Shown here: positions 1 to 6,694 of the stretch, piece by piece
Position numbering within the stretch: the first letter of the stretch is position 1
How the letters are laid out: the number at the start of each line of letters is the position of its first letter
Assembly: GCA_900540595.1 (NCBI GenBank)
Contig: UQGL01000041.1
Span: 1-17,915, forward strand
Direction: 5' to 3'
Source: an uncultured Oscillospiraceae bacterium
GTDB taxonomy: Bacteria > Bacillota > Clostridia > Oscillospirales > Ruminococcaceae
Length of the DNA stretch: 17,915 nucleotides
The notes under the pieces: generated by a model
What the model saw: the letters and a program-made list of their open reading frames with translations, nothing else
Told to the model about the DNA's origin: nothing
Databases searched by the model: none
Position numbers and translations under genes: made by a program

Positions 1-122
1 AACTCCGGCGTTTCAAAAATGTCGATGCGCTGGTAGTCGCTCTGCTTGGAGTAGAGCTGGCGGTTGACCCGGATGCTATGCTTGACATCCGGGGTGTGAA
101 ATTCCGAAAACCACATTTCCAT
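1..122 (-). CDS. speE: Spermidine synthase (polyamine aminopropyltransferase), N-terminal fragment
   Basis: Only the first 40 codons are inside the window; the gene continues past the left edge. The start ATG (120-122) has a GGGAGG ribosome binding site about 8 nt upstream. The N-terminus begins MEMWFSEFHTPDVKHSIRV and continues with a LYS-x-QS-x-YQ-x-IDIFET block, which matches the N-terminal beta-strand domain of bacterial SpeE proteins (established family pattern). The enzyme transfers an aminopropyl group from decarboxylated S-adenosylmethionine to putrescine to give spermidine, in the cytoplasm. The catalytic domain is not visible here. It lies 16 bp downstream of the decarboxylase gene on the same strand, so the two are almost certainly co-transcribed as a polyamine operon. 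Confidence 0.88.
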   Translation of the reverse strand, partial: MEMWFSEFHTPDVKHSIRVNRQLYSKQSDYQRIDIFETPE

Positions 123-138
123 ACTGCAAACCTCCCTG

Positions 139-1605
139 TCAAGCCAGCACATTCAGGCGCAGGATGTCCGGGTCCTCGGGGCCGGTCATGCTGCAACCCT
201 TGGCCTTGGCATACTCGATATAATCCAGAATCTGCGCGGTGATGCGCTCGCCCGGGGCAAGGATGGGGATGCCCGGGGGATAGCACATGACGAATTCGCT
301 GCAGACCATGCCCTCTGTCTCGCGCAGAGGCAGGCTCTTTTTGGGGGCGTAGAACGCCTCCTGCGGGCTGGCGGCAACCTCGGGGTCGATGTATTCCTGA
401 CTCAAGAGGCCCGCACCATCAGTGTGATAGCGGCGCTTGATTTCAGCCAGTGCGCTGACAAGACGCTCGACCTCCTGCGGGCGGTCACCGATGGAGAGAT
501 ACGCTAGGATGTTGCCGATGTCGCCGAACTCGATCTGGATGTCGTATTCATCGCGCAGAATGTCGTACACCTCAATGCCCGCAAGGCCGATGTCCAGCGT
601 GTGAACACTCAATTTTGTCGTATCAAAGTCAAAAACGGAGTTGCCGTTGCAAAGCTCCTTGCCGAAGGCATAGTACCCGCCCACGGCGTTGATCTCCTCG
701 CGCGCGTACTCGGCCATGTCGGCCACCTGATGGAACACCTGCCGTCCCCGCAGTGCCAGATTGCGGCGGGAAATGTCAAGGCTCGACATCAGAAGATAGC
801 TGCCGGAGGTCGTCTGGGTCAGGTTAATGATCTGCCGCACATAGCCCGCATGGACATTGGGGCCGGTCAGCAGCAGGCTGGACTGGGTCAGGCTGCCGCC
901 GCTTTTGTGCATCGAGACGGCGGCCATATCAGCGCCCGCCGCCATGGCGGAGACAGGCAGTCCGCCGCCGAAGTAAAAGTGGGTGCCGTGTGCTTCATCG
1001 GCAAGGCAGAGCATACCGGCGTCATGCGCCATCCGCACAATGGCACGCAGATCGCTGCAGATGCCGTAGTAGGTGGGGTTGTTGACCAGCACCGCCACAG
1101 CATTGGGATGCTCGGCAATCGCTTTCGCCACCTGCTCACGCTTCATGCCAAGGCTGATGCCCAGCCGGGTATCGACCTCGGGGTTGACATAGACCGGCAC
1201 GGCACCGCACAGCACCAGCGCGTTCAGCACGCTGCGGTGGACATTGCGGGGCAGAATGATTTCATCGCCGCGCTTGCAGGCGGTCAGCACCATGCTCTGC
1301 ACAGAGCTGGTCGTACCGCCGACCATCAAAAAGGCATTCGCCGCACCGAACGCCTCGGCGGCCAGCTCCTCAGCCTCCCGGATGACCGATACCGGGTGGC
1401 AGAGGTTATCCAGCGGCTTCATGCTGTTGACATCCACCCCAACACACTGCTCACCCAGAAAGGCGGTCAGCTCGGGGTTGCCGCGGCCGCGCTTGTGCCC
1501 GGGCACATCAAAGGGGACAACGCGCATTTTTCGGAACGTTTCCAGTGCCTCGTGGATCGGCGCGCGGCGCTGATCCAGACGGGAACGCTTCGGATCTCCG
1601 TTCAT
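139..1605 (-). CDS. speA: Orn/Lys/Arg decarboxylase, PLP fold type I (speA-like)
   Basis: Cytoplasmic PLP enzyme that decarboxylates a basic amino acid; arginine to agmatine is favoured because speE follows, but lysine or ornithine cannot be excluded from sequence. The protein is 488 aa, usual for the short Firmicutes group. Visible signatures: FDVPGHKRG (residues 32-40), GGTTSS in the cofactor phosphate region (96-101), DEAHG (203-207) whose Asp contacts the pyridine nitrogen, and SMHKSGGSLTQSS with the Schiff-base lysine K234. The C-terminal part carries the small decarboxylase domain. An upstream in-frame ATG at 1656 is less likely: ATG 1605 has a GGAGGG site 5-6 nt upstream, and the longer start would begin inside the terminator hairpin. 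The gene sits behind a long structured leader that ends in a terminator 28 nt before this start. Confidence 0.9.
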   Translation of the reverse strand: MNGDPKRSRLDQRRAPIHEALETFRKMRVVPFDVPGHKRGRGNPELTAFLGEQCVGVDVNSMKPLDNLCHPVSVIREAEELAAEAFGAANAFLMVGGTTSSVQSMVLTACKRGDEIILPRNVHRSVLNALVLCGAVPVYVNPEVDTRLGISLGMKREQVAKAIAEHPNAVAVLVNNPTYYGICSDLRAIVRMAHDAGMLCLADEAHGTHFYFGGGLPVSAMAAGADMAAVSMHKSGGSLTQSSLLLTGPNVHAGYVRQIINLTQTTSGSYLLMSSLDISRRNLALRGRQVFHQVADMAEYAREEINAVGGYYAFGKELCNGNSVFDFDTTKLSVHTLDIGLAGIEVYDILRDEYDIQIEFGDIGNILAYLSIGDRPQEVERLVSALAEIKRRYHTDGAGLLSQEYIDPEVAASPQEAFYAPKKSLPLRETEGMVCSEFVMCYPPGIPILAPGERITAQILDYIEYAKAKGCSMTGPEDPDILRLNVLA

Positions 1606-1633
1606 TTTTCCCTCCGTCCGCAGTTCCTTTACA

Positions 1634-1676
1634 AACAAAAAGCGCAAGCCCTGCACAGATGTACAGGCTTGCGCTT
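1634..1676 (-). terminator. Intrinsic terminator/attenuator in front of speA
   Basis: A perfect 11-bp stem (1640-1650 with 1666-1676) is extended by a further six-pair helix with one mismatch and closes on a 4-nt loop. On the minus strand it is followed directly by TTTTTGTTTG. It sits 28 nt upstream of the speA start codon, so transcription of speA from the main promoter must pass it. I found no clear antiterminator partner for the 5' arm. Confidence 0.8.
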
Positions 1677-1773
1677 AAATTCAGCATTTTTTGCACAGGC
1701 AGAAATCCCCCCGGCCTTGCACCGAGAGAGCATTTTTACCGTATGATTCAAAAAGGCTGAGCGTGTCAGAGTC

Positions 1774-1782
1774 TATATAGCA
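1774..1782 (-). promoter_or_regulatory. Possible internal extended -10 promoter
   Basis: On the minus strand TGCTATATA resembles an extended -10 element (TGnTATAAT). No convincing -35 box lies 17 bp upstream. If active it would give a shorter transcript that still contains the terminator. Weak call. Confidence 0.25.
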
Positions 1783-2057
1783 ATTACACTTTTACTACTC
1801 TTATTGACCGTTTCACAAGTCTGCACGATACCCGTGCAATTTCATGGTTGTAAAGGAACCAACTTATAAAATTTGAGCTTCTAACTCAATCAATAAGGCA
1901 ACCTGCGTTGCCGATCGGCAGTGGACCCGGCTGTCCGTATGGCCATGGGGCACAACGAAGCTTTTGCAATCGTTCGCCCCGCCCCTGTTGGGCGGTCCGT
2001 AGGTAAATTGCTTTGAAAAACTCTTACAAACTCGATTCGTCTTTCAAAATCGTGAGA

Positions 2058-2086
2058 AGTATAACACAGATGTGATGCATTGTCAA
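2058..2086 (-). promoter_or_regulatory. Sigma-A promoter for the speA leader
   Basis: On the minus strand a perfect -35 TTGACA (2081-2086) is separated by exactly 17 bp from -10 TATACT (2058-2063). The start point would be near 2050-2053. It points into the structured leader and the decarboxylase. It lies 115 bp beyond the nifX-like stop codon, so the polyamine operon has its own promoter. Confidence 0.85.
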
Positions 2087-2201
2087 GAAAAGGGGAGATA
2101 TTTTTTCACGCTTTTTGCCACGCTTTTTACAAAAGGGGATAGACTGCTCAGAGCAAAGCCTTCAGCCTTTTTGCAGGGGAGCTGTGTAGGCTGTGTGTCC
2201 A

Positions 2202-2603
2202 TCAGTGGCAGCTGTGGTTTCCGCAGCCATGGCTGCCGCAGGTGTGGCTGCCCTCACCGTGCGCTTCATCGTGGTGGGTGCAGCGCACATCGGGGTCATA
2301 GCCAAGCTTGCCTGCCAGCAGGGCCAGCACGGCTGCATCGGCAGCGCCGCTGACACCGCCGTAAAAGCGGATGCCGGCCTGCGTCAGGGCGGCCTGCGCG
2401 CCGCCGCCGATGCCGCCGCAGATCAGTGTATCAACGCCGTTTTGCTTTAAAAATCCAGCCAGCGCACCGTGGCCGCTGCCATTGGTATCGACCACAGCTG
2501 TGTTGAGGATCATACCGCCGGAAACCTCGTACAGCTTGAACTGTGCGCTGTGGCCAAAGTGCTGGAAGATCTGTCCGTTGTCGTAAGTGACTGCGATTTT
2601 CAT
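2202..2603 (-). CDS. NifX/NifB-type (dinitrogenase iron-molybdenum cofactor) domain protein with Cys/His-rich tail
   Basis: A 133-aa cytoplasmic protein. Residues 1-105 match the small RNase H-like fold shared by NifX, NafY and the NifB C-terminus, which binds metal-sulfur clusters: an opening MKIAVTYDNG strand, HFGHS (15-19) and ICGGIGGGAQ (61-70). Residues 108-133 form a tail with four Cys (108, 122, 127, 132) and seven His in 26 positions, apparently an added metal-binding segment. The start ATG has GGAG 7-10 nt upstream. No nitrogenase genes are nearby, so a role in nitrogen fixation is not supported; stand-alone members are common in anaerobes and their function is largely unknown. It follows the nitroreductase gene by 71 bp on the same strand and is probably co-transcribed with it. 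Confidence 0.85.
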   Translation of the reverse strand: MKIAVTYDNGQIFQHFGHSAQFKLYEVSGGMILNTAVVDTNGSGHGALAGFLKQNGVDTLICGGIGGGAQAALTQAGIRFYGGVSGAADAAVLALLAGKLGYDPDVRCTHHDEAHGEGSHTCGSHGCGNHSCH

Positions 2604-2674
2604 GGGGGATACTCCTTTGTCAGGGTGTGGGTCGGAATAGATGCAGCTTCGCTAAATGCGGATAAAGGCGGGGG

Positions 2675-3187
2675 TTACAGATACCGGACCGTTTCGGTCA
2701 GCGGCTTGCGGGCGCTGTGGTTCGGCAGCGGCGTGACACCCTCGGCGGCAAAGCCCAGATCAAGGATCATGAGGATCTCCTCGTTTTCGGGCAGTCCAAG
2801 TGCCTGTGCCAGCTTGTCGGGGTCAAAAAAGTTCAGCCAGCAGCTGTCCACACCGGCGTTGGCGGCGGCCAGCATCAGGTGCGTTGCTACAATGGATGCA
2901 TCCTCCACGCCGGAGTCCCGCTTGCCGCCGGGATATGTAAAAACACTGCTGCGGTCAAAGGCTACCACAAGGCAGGTCGGTGCGCCGTAACGGCAAGGCG
3001 TGGCAGCGTCGATCTTGGCCAGCCCCTGTGCAGACTGGATGACATAAATGCGCTGCTCCTGCAGATTTTTGGCGGTCGGTGCGACCCGACCGGCCGCGAG
3101 AATCGCGTCCAGCTGTGCGGGCGCAAGCTGGCGCGCACTAAAATTTTTGCAGGAATAGCGGTTTTCAATGACCTGTGTAAACTCCAT
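2675..3187 (-). CDS. Nitroreductase family protein (FMN-dependent)
   Basis: A 170-aa protein of the short NADH oxidase/nitroreductase class, a cytoplasmic FMN enzyme that reduces nitro compounds, quinones or other acceptors with NAD(P)H. The N-terminus ENRYSCKNFSARQL (8-21) corresponds to the family's RxSxRxF phosphate-binding segment. It is followed by VAPTAKNLQEQRIYVIQ (35-51), a central helix around ATHLMLAAANAGVDSCW, and the LGLPENEEILMILDLGFAA block that ends the fold. The length is at the short end for the family, and the substrate cannot be told. Start chosen because AGGAGGG lies 7 nt upstream of ATG 3187. A strong promoter lies just upstream, and the NifX-like gene follows. Confidence 0.87.
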   Translation of the reverse strand: MEFTQVIENRYSCKNFSARQLAPAQLDAILAAGRVAPTAKNLQEQRIYVIQSAQGLAKIDAATPCRYGAPTCLVVAFDRSSVFTYPGGKRDSGVEDASIVATHLMLAAANAGVDSCWLNFFDPDKLAQALGLPENEEILMILDLGFAAEGVTPLPNHSARKPLTETVRYL

Positions 3188-3238
3188 CAGAATAACCCTC
3201 CTTGTATGGCGGCGGTAAAGAGCTGCCTTTATGGTTTG

Positions 3239-3267
3239 ATTCTACCACCGAACCGCGCAGCTGTCAA
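3239..3267 (-). promoter_or_regulatory. Sigma-A promoter of the nitroreductase-nifX-like pair
   Basis: On the minus strand -35 TTGACA (3262-3267), a 17-bp spacer and -10 TAGAAT (3239-3244). It is oriented divergently from the PatB-type gene promoter at 3355. Confidence 0.82.
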
Positions 3268-3283
3268 TTTTAGGCGGTTCAAT

Positions 3284-3300
3284 ACTTAACACTTTAAAGT
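3284..3300. promoter_or_regulatory. Palindrome between divergent promoters (possible operator)
   Basis: The perfect 10-bp palindrome ACTTTAAAGT (3291-3300) lies between the two divergent -35 boxes. Outer ACTT and AAGT half-sites flank it with unequal spacing. The position suits a shared operator, but there is no regulator gene in the window and AT-rich palindromes of this size can occur by chance. Confidence 0.25.
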
Positions 3301-3354
3301 AAGTTTCAAAGTCGTTCAAACGGCTTCTATAGCAAAGTGCGCCGAAAGATACCC

Positions 3355-3383
3355 TTGCATGTCCGTGGATGTCTCGGTATACT
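3355..3383 (+). promoter_or_regulatory. Sigma-A promoter of the PatB-type lyase operon
   Basis: -35 TTGCAT (3355-3360), a 17-bp spacer and -10 TATACT (3378-3383). The predicted start near 3390 lies downstream of the ATG at 3369, which supports the later start codon at 3450. Confidence 0.75.
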
Positions 3384-3449
3384 GTTTATAGAAGTAAGGG
3401 GCGCGGAGCCCGGCCCCGGAATAGCGCAAGCCAGAAAGAAGGAAGGACT

Positions 3450-4658
3450 ATGAAGTACGATTTTACATCCATCATGGATCGCCACGGCAAGGATGCCATC
3501 GCTGTTGACGGTCTCGGCACCGGCTTTGCCCCGGACCTGCCCAGAGACGGCTTTGACATCATCCCCATGTGGGTCGCGGACATGAACTTTCCCACCGTGC
3601 CCACCATCCCGGAAGCCATCATCGAGAGAGCCAAGCACCCGGCCTTCGGCTACTTTCAGGCAACGGACGAGTATTACGATTCGATCATACAGTGGCAGGC
3701 GACCCGCAACGGTGTCACCGGTCTGACCAAAGAAGCAATCGGCTACGAGAACGGTGTTCTGGGCGGCGTTATCTCGGCGCTGACCGCGTTTGCAGCCCCC
3801 GGTGACGGCGTACTGCTCCACAGCCCCACCTACATCGGCTTTACGATGAGCATCAACAACAACGGCTACAAGATCGTCCACAGCCCTTTAAAAAAGGACG
3901 AAAACGGTATCTGGCGGATGGACTATGAGGATATGGACGCCAAGTTGAAGGCTGAGAAAATCCATGTGGCCGTATTCTGCAGCCCGCACAACCCCTGCGG
4001 CCGCGTCTGGGAAAGGTGGGAGCTGGAGAAGGCGATGGAGGTCTACAAGGCCAACGACTGCATCGTCATCTCTGACGAGATCTGGTCTGACATCATTCTG
4101 GAGGGTTACAAGCACATTCCGACACAGTCCGTCTCCGACTGGGCGCGCCAGAACACCGTGGCGGTATACGCGCCCAGCAAGACCTTCAATCTGGCCGGTC
4201 TGGTAGGCAGCTATCACATTATTTATAATAAGTATCTGCGCGACCGCGTTGTTGCCAAAAGTTCTAAGCCGCATTACAACGATATGAATGTACTGTCGAT
4301 GCATGCCCTGATTGGCGCCTACAAACCGGAGGGCTATGAATGGGTGGACGAGTTGCGGCAGGTAATCACCGGCAATGTGGACTATGCCTGTGAGTACATC
4401 CGCACGCATTTTGAAGGCGTTGAGGTCAGCAGGCCGCAGGGCACCTACATGCTGTTTTTGGATTGCACCAAATGGTGCGAGAAGCACGGCAAGACCATCG
4501 ACGAACTTGAAAAAGCCGGCTGGGATGTGGGCGTAGCATGGCAGGACGGGCGGATGTTCCACGGCCCCTGCGCCATCCGCATGAATCTGGCACTGCCGCT
4601 GAGCCGCGTAAAAGAAGCCTTCGACCGTCTGGATAAATATGTATTCAACGCCGAGTAA
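3450..4658 (+). CDS. patB: PatB/MalY-type PLP-dependent C-S lyase (cystathionine beta-lyase family)
   Basis: A 402-aa class I/II aminotransferase-fold enzyme. Members cleave the C-S bond of cystathionine or cysteine conjugates, giving homocysteine or a thiol plus pyruvate and ammonia; some act mainly as aminotransferases. Visible features: the N-terminal DIIPMWVADMNFPT block typical of MalY/PatB (36-49), the FGY signature (66-68), NPCGRVW (181-187), SDEIWSD (208-214) with the PLP-ring aspartate, and SKTFNLAGL with Schiff-base K244. Start 3450 is chosen over the in-frame ATG 3369: it has GAAGGAAGGA just upstream, its N-terminus fits the family, and the earlier ATG lies upstream of the predicted transcript start. 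It is first in a three-gene plus-strand unit. Confidence 0.88.
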   Translation: MKYDFTSIMDRHGKDAIAVDGLGTGFAPDLPRDGFDIIPMWVADMNFPTVPTIPEAIIERAKHPAFGYFQATDEYYDSIIQWQATRNGVTGLTKEAIGYENGVLGGVISALTAFAAPGDGVLLHSPTYIGFTMSINNNGYKIVHSPLKKDENGIWRMDYEDMDAKLKAEKIHVAVFCSPHNPCGRVWERWELEKAMEVYKANDCIVISDEIWSDIILEGYKHIPTQSVSDWARQNTVAVYAPSKTFNLAGLVGSYHIIYNKYLRDRVVAKSSKPHYNDMNVLSMHALIGAYKPEGYEWVDELRQVITGNVDYACEYIRTHFEGVEVSRPQGTYMLFLDCTKWCEKHGKTIDELEKAGWDVGVAWQDGRMFHGPCAIRMNLALPLSRVKEAFDRLDKYVFNAE

Positions 4659-4727
4659 AATTGACACAAAGTCTAGATGCGAAAGCCGTATAAAGGTCCT
4701 ATACACCATGAATAGCGAGGAATTTCC

Positions 4728-5141
4728 ATGAAGATGCAAGAAGATGAGAACCGGCGGCTCAATCAGGCGCTTGAGGACGCCGTGCAGGGCCTGCAGCAGG
4801 CTCCCACGCAGGAGCAGCTTGCCCACACTTTGACCGTTGTGCGCCGTGCCATGCAGGCCGGCGGGCAGTGGATCGCCGCCGTGGAGACAACGCCCGGCGC
4901 GTCCGCCGCGCTGCGCCCCAAAATTGTGCAGACCGCCGATGGTGGGCGCTGGTGGTATGCCTTTACCTCGTTTGACGAGCAGATGAAAAGCCCCGATGCC
5001 GTGAAATCCACATTCTGGGCTGACATAAACAGCCTGTTTGACGCCGCGCTGGCTGCGGAGGAGATTCAGGGTATCATCCTGAATCCGTGGCACTGTACGC
5101 TGCAGCTGGATAAAACGCTGATCCGCATCATCAAGCCGTAA
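4728..5141 (+). CDS. SseB-domain protein
   Basis: A 137-aa soluble protein. Residues about 25-135 resemble the SseB N-terminal domain (PF07179): an AMQAGGQWIAAVET strand, a conserved block where a GGRWWYAFTSFDE segment gives the family's aromatic-phenylalanine-threonine-serine signature, and a closing IILNPW motif. The first 30 residues are charged and Gln-rich and probably helical. The molecular role of this domain in Gram-positive bacteria is poorly defined, so no function is assigned. The start has GAGGAA upstream. It lies 69 bp after the lyase and 20 bp before the dehydrogenase, so it is probably co-transcribed with both. Confidence 0.7.
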   Translation: MKMQEDENRRLNQALEDAVQGLQQAPTQEQLAHTLTVVRRAMQAGGQWIAAVETTPGASAALRPKIVQTADGGRWWYAFTSFDEQMKSPDAVKSTFWADINSLFDAALAAEEIQGIILNPWHCTLQLDKTLIRIIKP

Positions 5142-5161
5142 AAACAGGGGAGAGGGTAAGT

Positions 5162-6118
5162 ATGAAAATTCGTTCTGTTGCGATTCTGGGGGCCGGTGCT
5201 GTTGGCTCCTATCTGCTGTGGGGGCTGACCGACAAGCCGGGGGTGACGGTCAGCGTTGTGGCCGAGGGCGCCCGTGCCGACCGGCTGCGCCGCGCCGGGT
5301 GTACGATCAACGGCAAGACCTACCGCCCGCAGGTACTGAACCCTGCGCAGGCCCACGGCGCAGACCTGCTCATCGTTGCGCTGAAATACGGTGCCCTGCG
5401 CGGGGCGCTGGATGACATCCGCGCGATTGTGGGCGAAAATACCACCGTCATGAGCCTGATGAACGGCGTTGACAGTGAGGAGATCATCGGGGCAGCGGTT
5501 GGCGGCACTCATGTACTGCCCGCGCTTATTAAAGTGGCATCCCACCGCACCGAGGATGGCGTCTTTTTTGACCCGGACACAACGATCGGGATCATCTACG
5601 GCGAGCCGCAGCCGCCCTTTGACAGCCCCCGCGTGCAGGCTGTAGCCGACCTGTTTGACGGCACGGGGCTGCACTACCAGACCACAGTGCATATCCGCGA
5701 GGAAATCTGGAGCAAGTTCCGGCTGAATGTCTGCAACAACCTGCCGCAGGCAATTTTGGGCGCAGGTGTCGGCTGCTACCGTGACAGCGTCCATATGCAG
5801 GCCATCAGTGACGGCTTGCGCCGCGAGCTGGAGGCCATCGCCGCCGCAAAAGGCATTGACCTGAGTCTGGTGGACAGCGCCGTCAGCTACGGCAGCCTTG
5901 TAAAGCCGACCGCGCGGTACTCGACCCTGCAGGATCTGGACGCCCACCGCCACACCGAAATCGAGATGTTCTCCGGCGCGCTCATTCGCATGGGGCAGGA
6001 GCTTGGCATCCCCACGCCGTATAACGAGTACACCTACCACATGATCAAGGCCATGGAAGAAAAGAACGACGGCCTGTTTGACTATGCCGAGGGAGAAGCA
6101 GCGACAAGGGCGCAGTAA
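5162..6118 (+). CDS. Ketopantoate reductase family protein (2-dehydropantoate 2-reductase, ApbA/PanE)
   Basis: A 318-aa cytoplasmic NADP-dependent dehydrogenase. The N-terminal Rossmann domain opens with VAILGAGAVGSYL (6-18, GxGxxG). It is followed by VALKYGAL with K75, NGVDSEE (101-107), and EEIWSKFRLNVCNN (180-193) carrying the conserved catalytic lysine K185 and downstream Asn. The C-terminal helical domain ends near HTEIEMFSGALIRMGQELGIPTPYN. PanE makes D-pantoate for CoA synthesis, but this family also contains enzymes for other 2-oxo acids, and no panB, panC or panD is nearby, so the substrate is open. GGGAGAGGG lies just upstream of the ATG. It is the last gene of its operon, 36 bp before the terminator. 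Confidence 0.85.
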   Translation: MKIRSVAILGAGAVGSYLLWGLTDKPGVTVSVVAEGARADRLRRAGCTINGKTYRPQVLNPAQAHGADLLIVALKYGALRGALDDIRAIVGENTTVMSLMNGVDSEEIIGAAVGGTHVLPALIKVASHRTEDGVFFDPDTTIGIIYGEPQPPFDSPRVQAVADLFDGTGLHYQTTVHIREEIWSKFRLNVCNNLPQAILGAGVGCYRDSVHMQAISDGLRRELEAIAAAKGIDLSLVDSAVSYGSLVKPTARYSTLQDLDAHRHTEIEMFSGALIRMGQELGIPTPYNEYTYHMIKAMEEKNDGLFDYAEGEAATRAQ

Positions 6119-6154
6119 AGCGTAAGTTTGCGGCAGCAATGCAGTAGAATGTAA

Positions 6155-6195
6155 AAACAGGCGCAGCAGGGCAGACTTGCGGCGCCTGTTTTTTT
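6155..6195 (+). terminator. Intrinsic terminator after the dehydrogenase
   Basis: A perfect 10-bp stem AAACAGGCGC/GCGCCTGTTT (6155-6164 with 6182-6191) has a 17-nt loop, and the stem ends in a run of seven T. It closes the PatB-SseB-dehydrogenase unit. Confidence 0.85.
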
Positions 6196-6335
6196 GTAAG
6201 ATTTCCGGAGAAATGCTATTGCATCAGGCAGGGGGCGCACATCGTGCGCTGAGGAAAAGACTTTTAATGGGGGCACAGTTGAACACGCAAGGATTTCTAC
6301 CCGTTGCATTCGTTCCGGTTACTTTTTATAATAAG

Positions 6336-6571
6336 GGCAACACCGCACAATTCCCGCCTGCCGGCTTAAGCACCGCTCCGGCGGAGCTCCGCGCCAAGAG
6401 CCGCCGCAAGCGGCGGTTGCGCTCCGAAGCGCTTCGCTGCGGCTCGGTGTGCGGTACGGCATCTGCGTTGCCAAAATGCTCGATAAGACATCCAGTATTA
6501 TCTGCGCTTTTGGCTTAGCAGCTGCCGCACCTCGCTCGCCGTATCGGCACTTAGAATTATGCGGTATTGCC
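6336..6571. mobile_element. MITE-like element, complete copy (236 bp)
   Basis: The ends are imperfect 18-bp terminal inverted repeats, GGCAACACCGCACAATTC (6336-6353) and its counterpart at 6554-6571 (16 of 18 match). The element is flanked by TAAG on both sides (6332-6335 and 6572-6575), consistent with a 4-bp target duplication. The inside is GC-rich and self-complementary: GCTCCG/CGGAGC (6375-6387), CCGCCG-CAAG-CGGCGG (6401-6416), the palindrome CGAAGCGCTTCG (6425-6436), and ACCGCACA pairing with TGTGCGGT (6342-6349 with 6448-6455). It encodes no transposase, so any movement would need an enzyme in trans. The last 52-53 bp recur in inverted orientation at the right end of the window. Confidence 0.75.
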
Positions 6572-6665
6572 TAAGAGCAAAGACAGTTCTTTCAGGCTTT
6601 TTTGATATTGATGGATACAGTAAATATAAAGAGCAAAATATGTACACTTCTTCACGATGCGAATA

Positions 6666-6694
6666 TTGAAATCACAATAGAAAAGTGATATTAT
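6666..6694 (+). promoter_or_regulatory. Probable promoter of the pel operon
   Basis: -35 TTGAAA (6666-6671), a 17-bp spacer and -10 TATTAT (6689-6694). An overlapping TATAAC gives a poorer spacing. The start point near 6701 would leave a leader of about 78 nt before the GTG start of pelD. No other promoter-like sequence is apparent in the closely spaced operon that follows. Confidence 0.6.

Larger units (their letters stand above)
1606..2053 (-). ncRNA. Structured leader RNA of the speA-speE operon (riboswitch/attenuator candidate, class unknown)
   Basis: A gene-free stretch between a canonical promoter (2058-2086) and the decarboxylase start. Read on the minus strand it contains several local hairpins: stem GGGGC/GCCCC with inner AACGA/TCGTT (1947-1980), CGCCC/GGGCG (1980-1994), a perfect 6-bp stem closing a 4-nt loop (1897-1912), the palindrome GCCGATCGGC (1910-1919), TTGAG/CTCAA (1873-1889), TGGTT/AACCA (1845-1861) and a perfect 6-bp stem with a 5-nt loop (1822-1838). 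It ends in a strong terminator (1634-1676). I checked by eye for T-box, lysine, SAM, TPP, FMN, glycine, cobalamin, c-di-GMP and ydaO motifs, and for RNase P, SRP RNA and tmRNA signatures, and recognised none. It could be a metabolite-responsive leader or a free-standing small RNA with readthrough into speA. Confidence 0.55.

Noticed and set aside
601..1746. Long plus-strand open frame (381 codons) opposite the decarboxylase gene
   Set aside because: It is antisense to a gene with clear PLP-enzyme motifs, is low in recognisable structure, and has no ribosome binding site or family resemblance; high GC makes such shadow frames common.
1741..2053. Known riboswitch, T-box, RNase P, SRP or tmRNA gene in the speA leader
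   Set aside because: None of the conserved core motifs of these RNAs could be found by eye on either strand, so I kept the region as unassigned and did not force a name.
2108..2131. Direct repeat of CACGCTTTTT downstream of the nifX-like gene
   Set aside because: Only two short copies in a T-rich stretch, with no hairpin stem; not a convincing terminator or regulatory repeat.
2202..2603. Nitrogen-fixation role for the NifX-type protein
   Set aside because: No nifH, nifD, nifK or other nif genes in the window; stand-alone members of this fold are widespread in non-fixers.
4661..4694. TTGACA followed by TATAAA between the lyase and SseB genes
   Set aside because: The spacer is 22 bp, too long for a sigma-A promoter; readthrough from the upstream promoter is simpler.
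3888..5093. Long minus-strand open frame (401 codons) opposite the PatB-type and SseB genes
   Set aside because: Antisense shadow of two well-supported genes with no start signal or domain.
6177..6518. Plus-strand 113-codon frame in the pre-pel intergenic region
   Set aside because: It begins inside the terminator, runs into the MITE-like element, has a basic, Ala/Arg-rich low-information product and no ribosome binding site.
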